DNA of 64,000 nucleotides from Mycobacterium sp. AZCC_0083 (GTDB lineage Bacteria > Actinomycetota > Actinomycetes > Mycobacteriales > Mycobacteriaceae), in contig NZ_JACHGP010000014.1 of assembly GCF_014202335.1 (NCBI RefSeq), positions 1 through 64,000 of the forward strand. The letters are read 5' to 3'. Shown one piece after another: positions 50,728-58,424 of the stretch. The notes below the pieces were generated by a model that was given only the letters and a program-made list of their open reading frames with translations, was not told where the DNA came from and searched no databases. Positions within the stretch are counted from its first letter, which is position 1; the number at the start of each line of letters is the position of its first letter. The translations under genes were made by a program, and so were the position numbers.

Positions 50728-51321
50728 GTGACCGACATTCTGGCAACGGTCCGCGCACGGCTGGACGAGCACTTCGCCGCGGCAGGGATCGACGCCGAGC
50801 CCGTTTCGGCAAGCGTGACGTTCCTCGGCGCGGAGTCCATCGATGTGCTGCGCTACGGGCCGGATGGAGACGGCGTGTATCGCTATGTCTCCCTTGGTTG
50901 TTCGCGCCATCCGATGGGCGATCCGACGGACATGATGGCCGATCCCACGACCGGTCCGCGGGCCGAGGTCGTGGTGGCGCTGCGCGGCCCGACGCCAACC
51001 GGGCTGGCGCGATCGATCGCGGTCGTCGCCGCGGCGCCTGCGGTCGAGGGGCTGGTGCTCGGCGCCGACGCACTCGTCGACCTCGAGACGCGGCTGTGGG
51101 AGGGGGCACCCTTCACGGCAGTGCTGTTGAGCGTCAGCGACATCGGCGACGTCGAGCTCGCCGCGCCGCTGGGGCAGGTGACGGTGCTGTCGGCGACGCC
51201 GATCACGGCGACGGAGGCGGCGTGGGTGCGGCTCAAGGGGGCCGAGGCGATGCGGGAGGCCTGGCGGGTGGACGGCGTCGACGTGCTCGACCCTTCGCGG
51301 CCGGCTGCTCAGCCGCGCTAG
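50728..51321 (+). CDS. Suppressor-of-fused (SUFU) domain protein
   Basis: The 197-aa protein has a SUFU-like alpha/beta domain: SVTFLGAESIDVLRYGPDGDGVYRYVSLGCSRHPM, AEVVVALRGPT, and a conserved end QVTVLSATPITATEAAWVRLKGAEAMREAW. Bacterial SUFU-domain proteins are often immunity or effector partners, but none is seen next to it. It starts with GTG 6 nt after sugC and is probably co-transcribed with the trehalose operon. A hairpin follows its stop codon. Confidence 0.75.
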   Translation: MTDILATVRARLDEHFAAAGIDAEPVSASVTFLGAESIDVLRYGPDGDGVYRYVSLGCSRHPMGDPTDMMADPTTGPRAEVVVALRGPTPTGLARSIAVVAAAPAVEGLVLGADALVDLETRLWEGAPFTAVLLSVSDIGDVELAAPLGQVTVLSATPITATEAAWVRLKGAEAMREAWRVDGVDVLDPSRPAAQPR

Positions 51322-51329
51322 CATGTTGG

Positions 51330-51361
51330 TGGCGTCCTGGAAGGGATAATCCCTTGCGCCA
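51330..51361 (+). terminator. Hairpin after the trehalose operon
   Basis: AAGGGA (51341-51346) and TCCCTT (51350-51355) form a perfect 6-bp stem with a 3-nt loop, and TGGCG (51330-51334) pairs with CGCCA (51357-51361) as an outer stem with a bulge. It lies 8 nt after the SUFU gene stop. The following sequence is only moderately T-rich. Confidence 0.5.
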
Positions 51362-51439
51362 CTTGTGTTTCAGAAGTCACTGATGTGACGACTTTCTCTT
51401 CGAGTTCTCTCATCAACTACGTCGCCAAATCCTTAGGAT

Positions 51440-51455
51440 TCGAACATATGTTCGA
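51440..51455. promoter_or_regulatory. LexA (SOS) box upstream of the 13E12 HNH gene
   Basis: TCGAACATATGTTCGA is a perfect match to the mycobacterial SOS box TCGAAC-N4-GTTCGA. It ends 3 nt before the ATG at 51459. A TATGTT -10 element (51447-51452) lies inside it, 6 nt before the start codon, so LexA binding would cover the promoter of a leaderless transcript. Confidence 0.88.
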
Positions 51456-51458
51456 GTA

Positions 51459-53180
51459 ATGCAGGTAGAGGCGGTCCGTTCAGCGCTGACCGCGTTCCAC
51501 GCTGCCTACGAGGAGCTGGCCGCCTGCGACATCGACACGCTGACCCGCGACGAACTCCTCGCCGCCACCGATGAGCTGGAAATCCTGGACTGCCAACTGC
51601 CCGCCCAGCGCCACCGGATGCTGGCCCAGCTGCAAACCCAAGCCACGCCGGGCGAACTGGGTGCCAAGTCGTGGCGCGAGGTGCTGATGATCCGGTGGCG
51701 ACTGTCGAGCACCGAGGCGCACCGCCGGTTGGCCGCTGCCGCTGTGTTGGGGCCGCGGCGAGCGCTGTCGGGTCAGCCGCTGGCACCGGTGCTGCCCGCC
51801 ACCGCCGCCGCGCAAGCGTTGGGGCTGATCACCGGAGAGCACGTCGACGTGATCGGTAAGGGCATGGCCCGCCTGCCCCGCCTGCTGGACCCCGCCACCC
51901 GCGCCCAGATCGAGGTGGAGTGGGTCCGCCACGCCGCCGGCAACGGCCCCAAGGAGCTCGCCGACACGGTGGCGCGCAAGCTGTTCCTGTTGGATCAAGA
52001 CGGACCCGTCCCAGACGACGCCGAACGGGCGCGGCGCCGGGGCATCAGCAAGGGGCCTCAACAACCCGACGGGACGATCCACCTCACCGCCGAGCTCACC
52101 CCTGCGGCGTGGGCGATCTGGGAGGCCCTGTTCGCGAAATTCGCCGCGCCGGGCATGTGCAACCCCGACGACCCGCAGCCCGCTACCTCGGGGACGCCGA
52201 CGCAGGACCAGATCGACGCTGACGCCCGCAGCGTGGCGCAGCGACGCCACGACGCCTTTGCCTTCATTGGGCGGTCCGCGCTGGACAAGCCTGAGTTGGG
52301 GCAGCACAACGGATTGCCGACCACGATCATCGTGCGCACCACCCTGCACGACCTGGAATCCCGGGCTGGGGTCGGTGTCAGCGGTGGTGGCACCGTCCTG
52401 CCGCTAACCGACGTCCTGCAGCTGGCCGCCGACGCCAACACCCACCATTATCTTGCGGTGTTCGACGGAGCCACGGGCTCCGCCCTGAACCTGTTCCGGG
52501 CGAGGCGCACCGCCTCTGTCGCGCAGCGGATCATGTTGATCGCCCGCGACGGAGGCTGCACCAAACCCGGCTGCACCGTGCCCGCCTACGGCACCCAGGC
52601 CCATCACGCCGCCCGCGACTGGACCTACGGCGGACTGACCAACGTCGATGACCTCGGCCTTGCCTGCGGACCCGACAACCGGATGGTCGGGCCTGAGGGC
52701 TGGAGCACCCGCCTCAACGACCACCACGATGTCGAGTGGATTCCGCCACCGCACTTGGACACCGGACAATCCCGCATCAACCACTACCACCGACCCGAAG
52801 AGCTGCACCCACCCCCCGATGACGCATGGACACCCCAGCAGGCGGCCGACGACGAACCCGTAGTCGACGACCCGTCGGCGGCGCCCGACGACGCCGCGGT
52901 TCTCAACGAGCCGTTGGCATCCGACGAGTCGGCGACCAACGGCGACAACACGACTCATCAATCGAGTGACTCTGAACCCGCCGGACGGCAAGGCGGCCTA
53001 ACGCCATCGCCATCCGACGAACGATCATCCGCGGAGACGAAATCCCGAACCCGATCGCGGGTCACACCGGTGTGCGGCGCTATCGGGGCGGACGAAGGCT
53101 ACAGGTCTCCGGTGATGCGGTTGCTCTCCACCTTCGAGATGGTGTTGCCGTTGCGGTCGAGGAAGCGTGCACCGACGTAG
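51459..53180 (+). CDS. 13E12-repeat family protein (DUF222 with HNH endonuclease domain)
   Basis: The 573-aa protein has the DUF222 helical domain (about 1-350: ELEILDCQLPAQRHRMLAQL, AAAAVLGPRRALSG, LTAELTPAAWAIWEALFAKF) then an HNH domain with RDGGCTKPGCTVPAYGTQAHHAARDWTYGGLTNVDDLGLACGPDNRMV, containing paired Cys and the HH. The last 130 residues are Asp/Pro/Ser-rich, low complexity. 13E12 proteins are repeated in mycobacterial genomes, and several are LexA-controlled in M. tuberculosis; the perfect SOS box here agrees. It probably cuts or binds DNA after damage. Its 3' end overlaps the convergent exported-protein gene by 82 bp. Confidence 0.88.
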   Translation: MQVEAVRSALTAFHAAYEELAACDIDTLTRDELLAATDELEILDCQLPAQRHRMLAQLQTQATPGELGAKSWREVLMIRWRLSSTEAHRRLAAAAVLGPRRALSGQPLAPVLPATAAAQALGLITGEHVDVIGKGMARLPRLLDPATRAQIEVEWVRHAAGNGPKELADTVARKLFLLDQDGPVPDDAERARRRGISKGPQQPDGTIHLTAELTPAAWAIWEALFAKFAAPGMCNPDDPQPATSGTPTQDQIDADARSVAQRRHDAFAFIGRSALDKPELGQHNGLPTTIIVRTTLHDLESRAGVGVSGGGTVLPLTDVLQLAADANTHHYLAVFDGATGSALNLFRARRTASVAQRIMLIARDGGCTKPGCTVPAYGTQAHHAARDWTYGGLTNVDDLGLACGPDNRMVGPEGWSTRLNDHHDVEWIPPPHLDTGQSRINHYHRPEELHPPPDDAWTPQQAADDEPVVDDPSAAPDDAAVLNEPLASDESATNGDNTTHQSSDSEPAGRQGGLTPSPSDERSSAETKSRTRSRVTPVCGAIGADEGYRSPVMRLLSTFEMVLPLRSRKRAPT

Positions 53181-53617
53181 ATCTCGTCGTAGCCGCCGTC
53201 ACCGATGTTCTCGAAGGTCCCGTTGTCCTCGTCCAGCTGGGCGTGGGTCAGCGCGGCAGCGCGTTGGAAGTGCAGGCCGTCGCGCGCCGCGAAGGTGTCG
53301 GCATTCACGGGCCCGAAAAGGAGGTCGTCGTCGTTGTCGTCTCCCCAGAACCGCAACGCGAAGGTGTCGGCGTGGTGGTTGATCGTGTCCTGCGCGGCGG
53401 CCTGGGACATCGAGACCACGCCGTCGACGTAGATCACCTGCTCCATGAAGTTGCCGCCCGGGGAAAGGGTCGAGTCGCTCACCACCATGTGGATGGTGCT
53501 CGACATCACCAACGTTGTCGGGTCGGCGTGTGCCAGGGCCGGTGGTAGCGCTGCGGCCGCTGTCAGCGCGAGGCCGGCGAATGCGGCGGCCATGGCCGCC
53601 CGGTGATGTGTGGTCAT
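53099..53617 (-). CDS. Secreted protein of unknown function
   Basis: From the ATG at 53617 (CAAGGA Shine-Dalgarno) the 172-aa product has a Sec signal peptide (AAMAAAFAGLALTAAAALPPALAHAD, cleavage near residue 31) and a mature domain of about 140 residues with no cysteine. Motifs are SSTIHMVVSDSTLSPGG, RFWGDDNDDDLLFGPVNADTF and FLDRNGNTISKVESNRITG. The acidic DDNDDD stretch may bind Ca. I do not recognise a family beyond actinobacterial exported hypotheticals. It follows the DUF4242 gene by 64 nt on the same strand. Confidence 0.7.
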   Translation of the reverse strand: MTTHHRAAMAAAFAGLALTAAAALPPALAHADPTTLVMSSTIHMVVSDSTLSPGGNFMEQVIYVDGVVSMSQAAAQDTINHHADTFALRFWGDDNDDDLLFGPVNADTFAARDGLHFQRAAALTHAQLDEDNGTFENIGDGGYDEIYVGARFLDRNGNTISKVESNRITGDL

Positions 53618-53681
53618 GGTTGTTCCTTGCTGCGGGATGAATGCTGGTCTACGGCTAGATGATTGGGATGCGCAGGTTAGT

Positions 53682-53957
53682 TCAGACGTCTCCGGTCGAC
53701 GGATCGATGACGGCGCCCACCTCATGGATGGCGTCAGTGGGCAGGCCGGCAAGTCGGGCGTGCTCACGTACGGCGTCGGGATCGTCGGCGATGTAGACGC
53801 AGAAGATCTTGTCGTCGGTGACGAAGCTCTGTTGCCACTTGACGCGGGGCGAAAGGGCGGCAAGGGCCTCGTTCGATACCGCGGACGCGGCACGCAGCTC
53901 TGCGGTTGAGAGCCGACCGGCGCCCGGCATGATGCGTTCGATCACGTATTTCGCCAT
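53682..53957 (-). CDS. DUF4242 family small protein (SCO4226-like)
   Basis: The 91-aa protein resembles DUF4242, a ferredoxin-like fold: KYVIERIMPGAGRLSTAELRAAS, VKWQQSFVTDDKIFCVYIADDPDAVREHARLAGLP. The founding member SCO4226 of Streptomyces coelicolor binds nickel; whether this one does is unknown. A GAGGAAA Shine-Dalgarno sequence supports the ATG. It is divergent from the AraC regulator, which may control it. Confidence 0.82.
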   Translation of the reverse strand: MAKYVIERIMPGAGRLSTAELRAASAVSNEALAALSPRVKWQQSFVTDDKIFCVYIADDPDAVREHARLAGLPTDAIHEVGAVIDPSTGDV

Positions 53958-54097
53958 TGCTTGGTTTCCTCGTCTATTCGGCCCGTTTTCGGGCTCTGGT
54001 GTGTGACACCATCAGCCTCTAGCGGCGGAGGGGAGCAGCCAATGACCGAACAACCCGAACTCCTTGCCGAAACGCCGGATTACGCGGATCCGAAACT

Positions 54098-55069
54098 GTG
54101 ACAGACGTGCAGCCGATGCCGTTGCGTACCGCTCTGGAGAATCTGCGCTTGGACGGCGCCATCTTCTTCCGCGCCGAGTTCACCGAAAGCTGGGCCTTCG
54201 AATCGCCGTTGACCGAACTGGCCGGGCTACTTCGCCCGGGCGCCGAGCGAATGATCATGTTCCACATCGTCGCGGCGGGGCGGTGCTGGATCTCGGTGGG
54301 CGACGGTGAACGACACTGGGCCAACCGAGGCGACGTCATCGTGTTGCCCTATGGCGACGACTATCTAATGGGCGGAGCCCAAGCAGCCGAACGCGTGTCG
54401 ATCCTGAACCTGATGAGCCGGCCGCCGTGGGCGACCATGCCGGTTCTCCTGCACGGTGCCGGAGGAGATCGCACCGACATCGTCTGCGGCCACATGTATT
54501 CCGAGGATCCGCTTTTCGATCCTGCCATGCGGGCCTTCCCTCCCGTGTTCGTCGTTCGCGTACCCCACGGTCCAGCAGCGCGCTGGGTCGCGTCGAGCAT
54601 CAACTACGCGCTCGAGGTGACCACGGAGTCACTTCCGGCGCCGCCGCCCTCGACGAGACTGCCGGAACTGTTGCTCACGGAGGTGCTGCGGATTCATCTC
54701 GCTACCGCACCGATGGCCGAACGTGGTTGGATCGCCGCACTGCACGATGGGGTGCTTGCCCCAGCGATGGCGGCGTTGCACGCCGCGCCGGAGAAGAAGT
54801 GGACGTTGGCCGAAATCGCTCGCGCCGCAGCGGTTTCCCGCTCGGTACTGGATCAACGGTTCCGCGAGGTCCTCGGTCGGTCACCCATCAGGTATCTCGC
54901 GGAGTGGCGAATGCACCTCGCCGACGACCTGCTGCGGACGACCGACCTGAGCGTCGGCGCGGTATCCCGACGCGTGGGGTACGAATCCGAGGAGGCGTTC
55001 AGTCGAGCGTTCCGACGCAGTCACGACATCTCGCCGGGCGCGTGGCGCACCGCGCAGCTCTCGAGTTGA
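54098..55069 (+). CDS. AraC-family regulator with cupin ligand domain
   Basis: The 323-aa protein has an N-terminal cupin-type domain (FHIVAAGRCWISVGDGERHWANRGDVIVLPYGDDYLMGG, as in Cupin_6 AraC regulators) and a C-terminal double helix-turn-helix from about residue 220 (WTLAEIARAAAVSRSVLDQRFREVLGRSPIRYLAEWRMHLA and LSVGAVSRRVGYESEEAFSRAFRRSHDISPGAWR). GTG start. It faces the DUF4242 and exported-protein genes across 140 bp and probably controls them or itself. The inducer is unknown. Confidence 0.88.
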   Translation: MTDVQPMPLRTALENLRLDGAIFFRAEFTESWAFESPLTELAGLLRPGAERMIMFHIVAAGRCWISVGDGERHWANRGDVIVLPYGDDYLMGGAQAAERVSILNLMSRPPWATMPVLLHGAGGDRTDIVCGHMYSEDPLFDPAMRAFPPVFVVRVPHGPAARWVASSINYALEVTTESLPAPPPSTRLPELLLTEVLRIHLATAPMAERGWIAALHDGVLAPAMAALHAAPEKKWTLAEIARAAAVSRSVLDQRFREVLGRSPIRYLAEWRMHLADDLLRTTDLSVGAVSRRVGYESEEAFSRAFRRSHDISPGAWRTAQLSS

Positions 55070-55070
55070 C

Positions 55071-56174
55071 CTACAGCCAGTGGTTGCGCCGGAACGTGGT
55101 GTACAGGATCACGCAGACCGTCGCCATCACCAGCAGCACCGCGGGATAACCCCACACCTGATGCAGTTCCGGCATGTGGTCGAAGTTCATGCCCTCGATG
55201 CCCGCCAACGCCGTCGGCACGGCAGCGATCGCCACCCACGCCGAGATCTTGCGCATGTCGAGGTTCTGCTGCATGGACACCTTGCCGACCGCGGCCTGCA
55301 CCAGCGAGCTGAGCATCTCGTCGTAGCTGGCGATCCGGTCGGCGGCTTGCGTGTTGTGGTCGAGGACGTCGCGCATGTAGCGCCTGACCTCCTTGGAGAT
55401 CAGGTCGTTGTGATCGGTCCCCATCCGCTGCAGCGCCAGCGTCAACGGCGCGACCGCCCTGCGCAGCTCGACGACCTCCCGCTTCATCATGTAGATGTGC
55501 TCGATGTCGGTATCGCTGTCCGCTGAGAAGACGTTCTCCTCCATGGCGTCGATGTCGGTTTCGACCAGATCGGTGACGTCGAGGTAGGCGTCGACGACGT
55601 GGTCGGCGATCGCGTGCATGACGGCGTAGGGGCCTAGCGCGCAATTGGCGGGCGCGGAGTCCATCTGCCTGCGTACCCCGGCAAGGCCGCCGTGATCGCC
55701 GTGCCGGACGGTGACCACGAAGTCGGGCCCGACGAAGATCATGATCTCGCCGGTCTCCACGATCTCGCGGGCCAGCGCCACCGACTCGTGCTCCACGTAG
55801 TTCACCGTCTTGAGCACCAGGAACAACGTCTGGTCGTAGCGCTCCAGCTTGGGCCGCTGGTGAGCGTGCACCGCGTCCTCAACGGCCAGCTCGTGTAGGC
55901 CGAAGACATCTGCCACGGCCTGCATCTGGTGTTCATCGGGTTCGTGCAGGCCGATCCAGACGAACGCCGCGGTGCCTGCCTCTTCGAGTTCACGCACCTT
56001 GGTCAGGGCGGCGGCGTGGGTGTACTTGCCGGGTAGTCGAATGCCGTCGGCGTAGACGCCGCAGTCGACCATCGCGCGTGCGACGGGCACGTGGATCGAC
56101 TGGGCGTCGAGGGTGGGCCCTCGGCGAGTCGTAGGGCGCAGCATCGAAGGTTGCAATGCTCGGAACGACGGCAT
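55071..56174 (-). CDS. corA: CorA-type Mg/Co transporter
   Basis: CorA forms a pentameric channel for Mg2+ and related ions. The 367-aa protein has a long cytoplasmic N-terminal domain and two C-terminal transmembrane helices, with the GMN motif in IEGMNFDHMPE that forms the selectivity filter. The end is a basic TTFRRNHWL. The ATG at 56174 has a GGGGAGG Shine-Dalgarno sequence. Equivalent to Rv1239c. Confidence 0.94.
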   Translation of the reverse strand: MPSFRALQPSMLRPTTRRGPTLDAQSIHVPVARAMVDCGVYADGIRLPGKYTHAAALTKVRELEEAGTAAFVWIGLHEPDEHQMQAVADVFGLHELAVEDAVHAHQRPKLERYDQTLFLVLKTVNYVEHESVALAREIVETGEIMIFVGPDFVVTVRHGDHGGLAGVRRQMDSAPANCALGPYAVMHAIADHVVDAYLDVTDLVETDIDAMEENVFSADSDTDIEHIYMMKREVVELRRAVAPLTLALQRMGTDHNDLISKEVRRYMRDVLDHNTQAADRIASYDEMLSSLVQAAVGKVSMQQNLDMRKISAWVAIAAVPTALAGIEGMNFDHMPELHQVWGYPAVLLVMATVCVILYTTFRRNHWL

Positions 56175-56317
56175 GCGCGGACCTCCCCTCGGCGGGCGAA
56201 GAAGCCCCGTCGGGGCCGAATCGAACGTTCAAATGGTACGCCCAAAGGCTGGCATCGCTCTGCCAGTCGATCCATTCGCGAGTGGCCAACCCGGCCGAGT
56301 GAGCTGCCGCAGTGAAG

Positions 56318-56323
56318 TACCCT
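56318..56323 (+). promoter_or_regulatory. -10 element of the malic enzyme gene
   Basis: TACCCT lies 6 nt before the GTG at 56330. A GTG at 56312 also exists in frame but lies upstream of this element. Confidence 0.55.
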
Positions 56324-56329
56324 GGCGCC

Positions 56330-57499
56330 GTGACTGAAGCGGTGCGTACACCCCAAGTCGTCATCGATGACGCAGAGATCTTCGAAGCCCACGAGGGTGG
56401 CAAGCTCACGGTCGAGCTGAAGGCGCCCTTGGATACCCAGCGGGCGCTATCGATCGCCTACACGCCGGGCGTCGCCCAGGTCAGCCGTGCCATCGCGACC
56501 GATCACACGTTGGCGAAGAAGTACACCTGGGCCAACCGACTTGTCGCGGTCATCAGCGACGGTACGGCGGTGCTCGGCCTCGGTGACATCGGCCCCGCCG
56601 CCTCGCTGCCGGTGATGGAGGGCAAGAGCGCGCTGTTCAAGACGTTCGGCGGGCTGAACTCCATCCCGATCGTGTTGGACACCAAGGACCCCGACGAAAT
56701 CGTCGAGACGATCATCCGATTGCGCCCCACGTTCGGCGCGGTCAACCTCGAGGACATCTCTGCCCCCCGCTGCTTCGAGATCGAGCGGCGTGTGATCGAA
56801 GCTCTGGACTGCCCGGTCATGCACGACGATCAGCACGGAACCGCGATCGTCGTGCTCGCTGCGCTGCTGGGCGCCACCAAGGTGCTCGATCGCGACATGC
56901 ACACGCTGAAGGTGGTGATCTCGGGTGCGGGCGCCGCCGGTATCGCCTGCGCGAACATCTTGCTGGCCAAGGGGATCGCCGACATCACGGTGCTGGACAG
57001 CCAAGGCATTCTGCACGCTGGGCGCGACGACATGAACCCCTTCAAGGACGAGCTGGCCACCAGGACCAACCCGCGCGGCCTCACCGATGGCATCGCCGAA
57101 GCGCTCGACGGCGCCGACGTGTTCTTGGGGGTCTCGGCCGGGCTCGTTCCCGAAGAGCTGATCGCGACGATGGCGCCTGGCGGCATCGTGTTCGCGATGT
57201 CGAATCCCGACCCCGAGATCCACCCCGACGCAGCGCGCAAGCACGCCGCCGTAGTGGCCACGGGCCGCAGCGACTTCCCGAACCAGATCAACAACGTGCT
57301 GGCCTTCCCAGGGGTGTTCCGCGGGGCGCTCGACGCAGGCGCGCGCCGCATCACCGAGAAGATGAAGGTGGCCGCCGCCGAGGCGATCTTCTCCGTCGTC
57401 GGCGACGACCTTGCCGTCGACCACATCGTGCCAAGCGCGCTGGACCCGCGGGTGAGTCCTGCCGTTGCGGCCGCGGTGGCAGCGGCGTCGAAGGCCTGA
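56330..57499 (+). CDS. NAD(P)-dependent malic enzyme (malate oxidoreductase, decarboxylating)
   Basis: Malic enzyme oxidises and decarboxylates malate to pyruvate. The 389-aa short-form protein has AYTPGVAQVS, VISDGTAVLGLGDIGPAASLPVMEGK, the malate-binding MHDDQHGTA and a Rossmann motif SGAGAAGIACANILLAKG. In M. tuberculosis the mdh gene (Rv1240) lies at this place beside corA; here a malic enzyme replaces it. Start set at the leaderless GTG at 56330. Gives pyruvate and reducing power near the 2-oxoglutarate branch enzyme Kgd. Confidence 0.9.
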   Translation: MTEAVRTPQVVIDDAEIFEAHEGGKLTVELKAPLDTQRALSIAYTPGVAQVSRAIATDHTLAKKYTWANRLVAVISDGTAVLGLGDIGPAASLPVMEGKSALFKTFGGLNSIPIVLDTKDPDEIVETIIRLRPTFGAVNLEDISAPRCFEIERRVIEALDCPVMHDDQHGTAIVVLAALLGATKVLDRDMHTLKVVISGAGAAGIACANILLAKGIADITVLDSQGILHAGRDDMNPFKDELATRTNPRGLTDGIAEALDGADVFLGVSAGLVPEELIATMAPGGIVFAMSNPDPEIHPDAARKHAAVVATGRSDFPNQINNVLAFPGVFRGALDAGARRITEKMKVAAAEAIFSVVGDDLAVDHIVPSALDPRVSPAVAAAVAAASKA

Positions 57500-57507
57500 G
57501 CCGCGCG

Positions 57508-58338
57508 ATGCGCCGACTGGCGGTCGCGCTCGTTGCGCTGCTCGTCGCAGGCTGTGGGGGTCAGACTGGGGCGCCGTCCGTCGCGGTCGGCGCGGGTGAC
57601 GATCCCGAGTCGGCGCTGCTGGCGCAGGTGTACGCGGCGGCACTGAGGTACTACGGCAGCCCTGCGCACGTCGAGTCGAGCCACGATCCGGTCGCAGATC
57701 TCGACACCGGCGACGTCACGGTGGTGCCGGGATTCATCGGGCGACTGCTGCAACGCTTCGATCCGGATTCGACGGCGCGCGCCGATGAGCAGGTGTATCG
57801 GTCGATGATCTCGGCGCTGCCAGAGGGCATCGGCGCTGGCGATTACACCCAGTCCGCCCAGGACAAGCCGGCGCTGGCGGTCACCAAGACGACGGCGGGT
57901 GCCTGGAAGCGGCGCGACGTGACGGCCCTGGTCGCCCACTGTGGCGAACTGAAGCTCGGCACCGTCAAGGGCGCAGCCGTCCCCGCTACGGTCGGCGCGT
58001 GCCGACTGCCGGCGACGCGCGAGTTCCCCGACACGGCAACGCTGTTCGCGTCATTGCGGGCTGGCCAGGTGAACGCCGCGTGGACGTCGACCGCCGCGCC
58101 GAACCTGCCCGACGACGCCGTCGTGCTGTCCGACCGCACGGCCCTGATCCGCGCGGAGAACGTGGTGCCGCTGTACCGGCGCAACGAGTTGGGCGAGCAG
58201 CAGGTGCTTGCGCTCAATCAGATCGCGGGTGAGCTCGACACCGGCGCCCTAGCCGACATGCGGCGTCAGGTCGCCGAAGGCAAGGAACCCGGCGCGGTGG
58301 CTGGCGCCTGGCTGGACGCCCACCCGCTGGGCCACTAG
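57508..58338 (+). CDS. lpqZ: Solute-binding lipoprotein LpqZ
   Basis: The 276-aa protein has a lipobox (LVAGCG, Cys16) and a type II periplasmic-binding fold of the glycine-betaine (OpuAC-like) group: DDPESALLAQVYAAALRYYGSP, AWTSTAAPNLPDDAVVLSDRTALIRAENVVPLYRR. No transporter genes are adjacent, so it is an orphan binding protein. Position agrees with Rv1244 LpqZ. It starts 8 nt after the malic enzyme stop. Confidence 0.87.
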   Translation: MRRLAVALVALLVAGCGGQTGAPSVAVGAGDDPESALLAQVYAAALRYYGSPAHVESSHDPVADLDTGDVTVVPGFIGRLLQRFDPDSTARADEQVYRSMISALPEGIGAGDYTQSAQDKPALAVTKTTAGAWKRRDVTALVAHCGELKLGTVKGAAVPATVGACRLPATREFPDTATLFASLRAGQVNAAWTSTAAPNLPDDAVVLSDRTALIRAENVVPLYRRNELGEQQVLALNQIAGELDTGALADMRRQVAEGKEPGAVAGAWLDAHPLGH

Positions 58339-58350
58339 CGCCCCACCTCC

Positions 58351-58411
58351 GCGAGCGTGCGTGTCTGTTGCACGACACGCCGTTAATCGCCAGCATTCTG
58401 CGCACGCTCGC
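58351..58411 (+). repeat. Palindromic intergenic element, copy B
   Basis: GCGAGCGTGCG (58351-58361) and CGCACGCTCGC (58401-58411) form a perfect 11-bp stem; an inner CGTGTC/GACACG stem (58360-58365, 58374-58379) nests within it. The element lies between the convergent lpqZ and SDR genes. Layout and sequence match copies A and C. Confidence 0.8.
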
Positions 58412-58424
58412 GGCCCCGCGAGCG

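Noticed and set aside
51330..51361. Hairpin as a recombination (attC-like) site
   Set aside because: It lacks the paired R and L boxes and there is no integrase or cassette array; it fits a terminator better.
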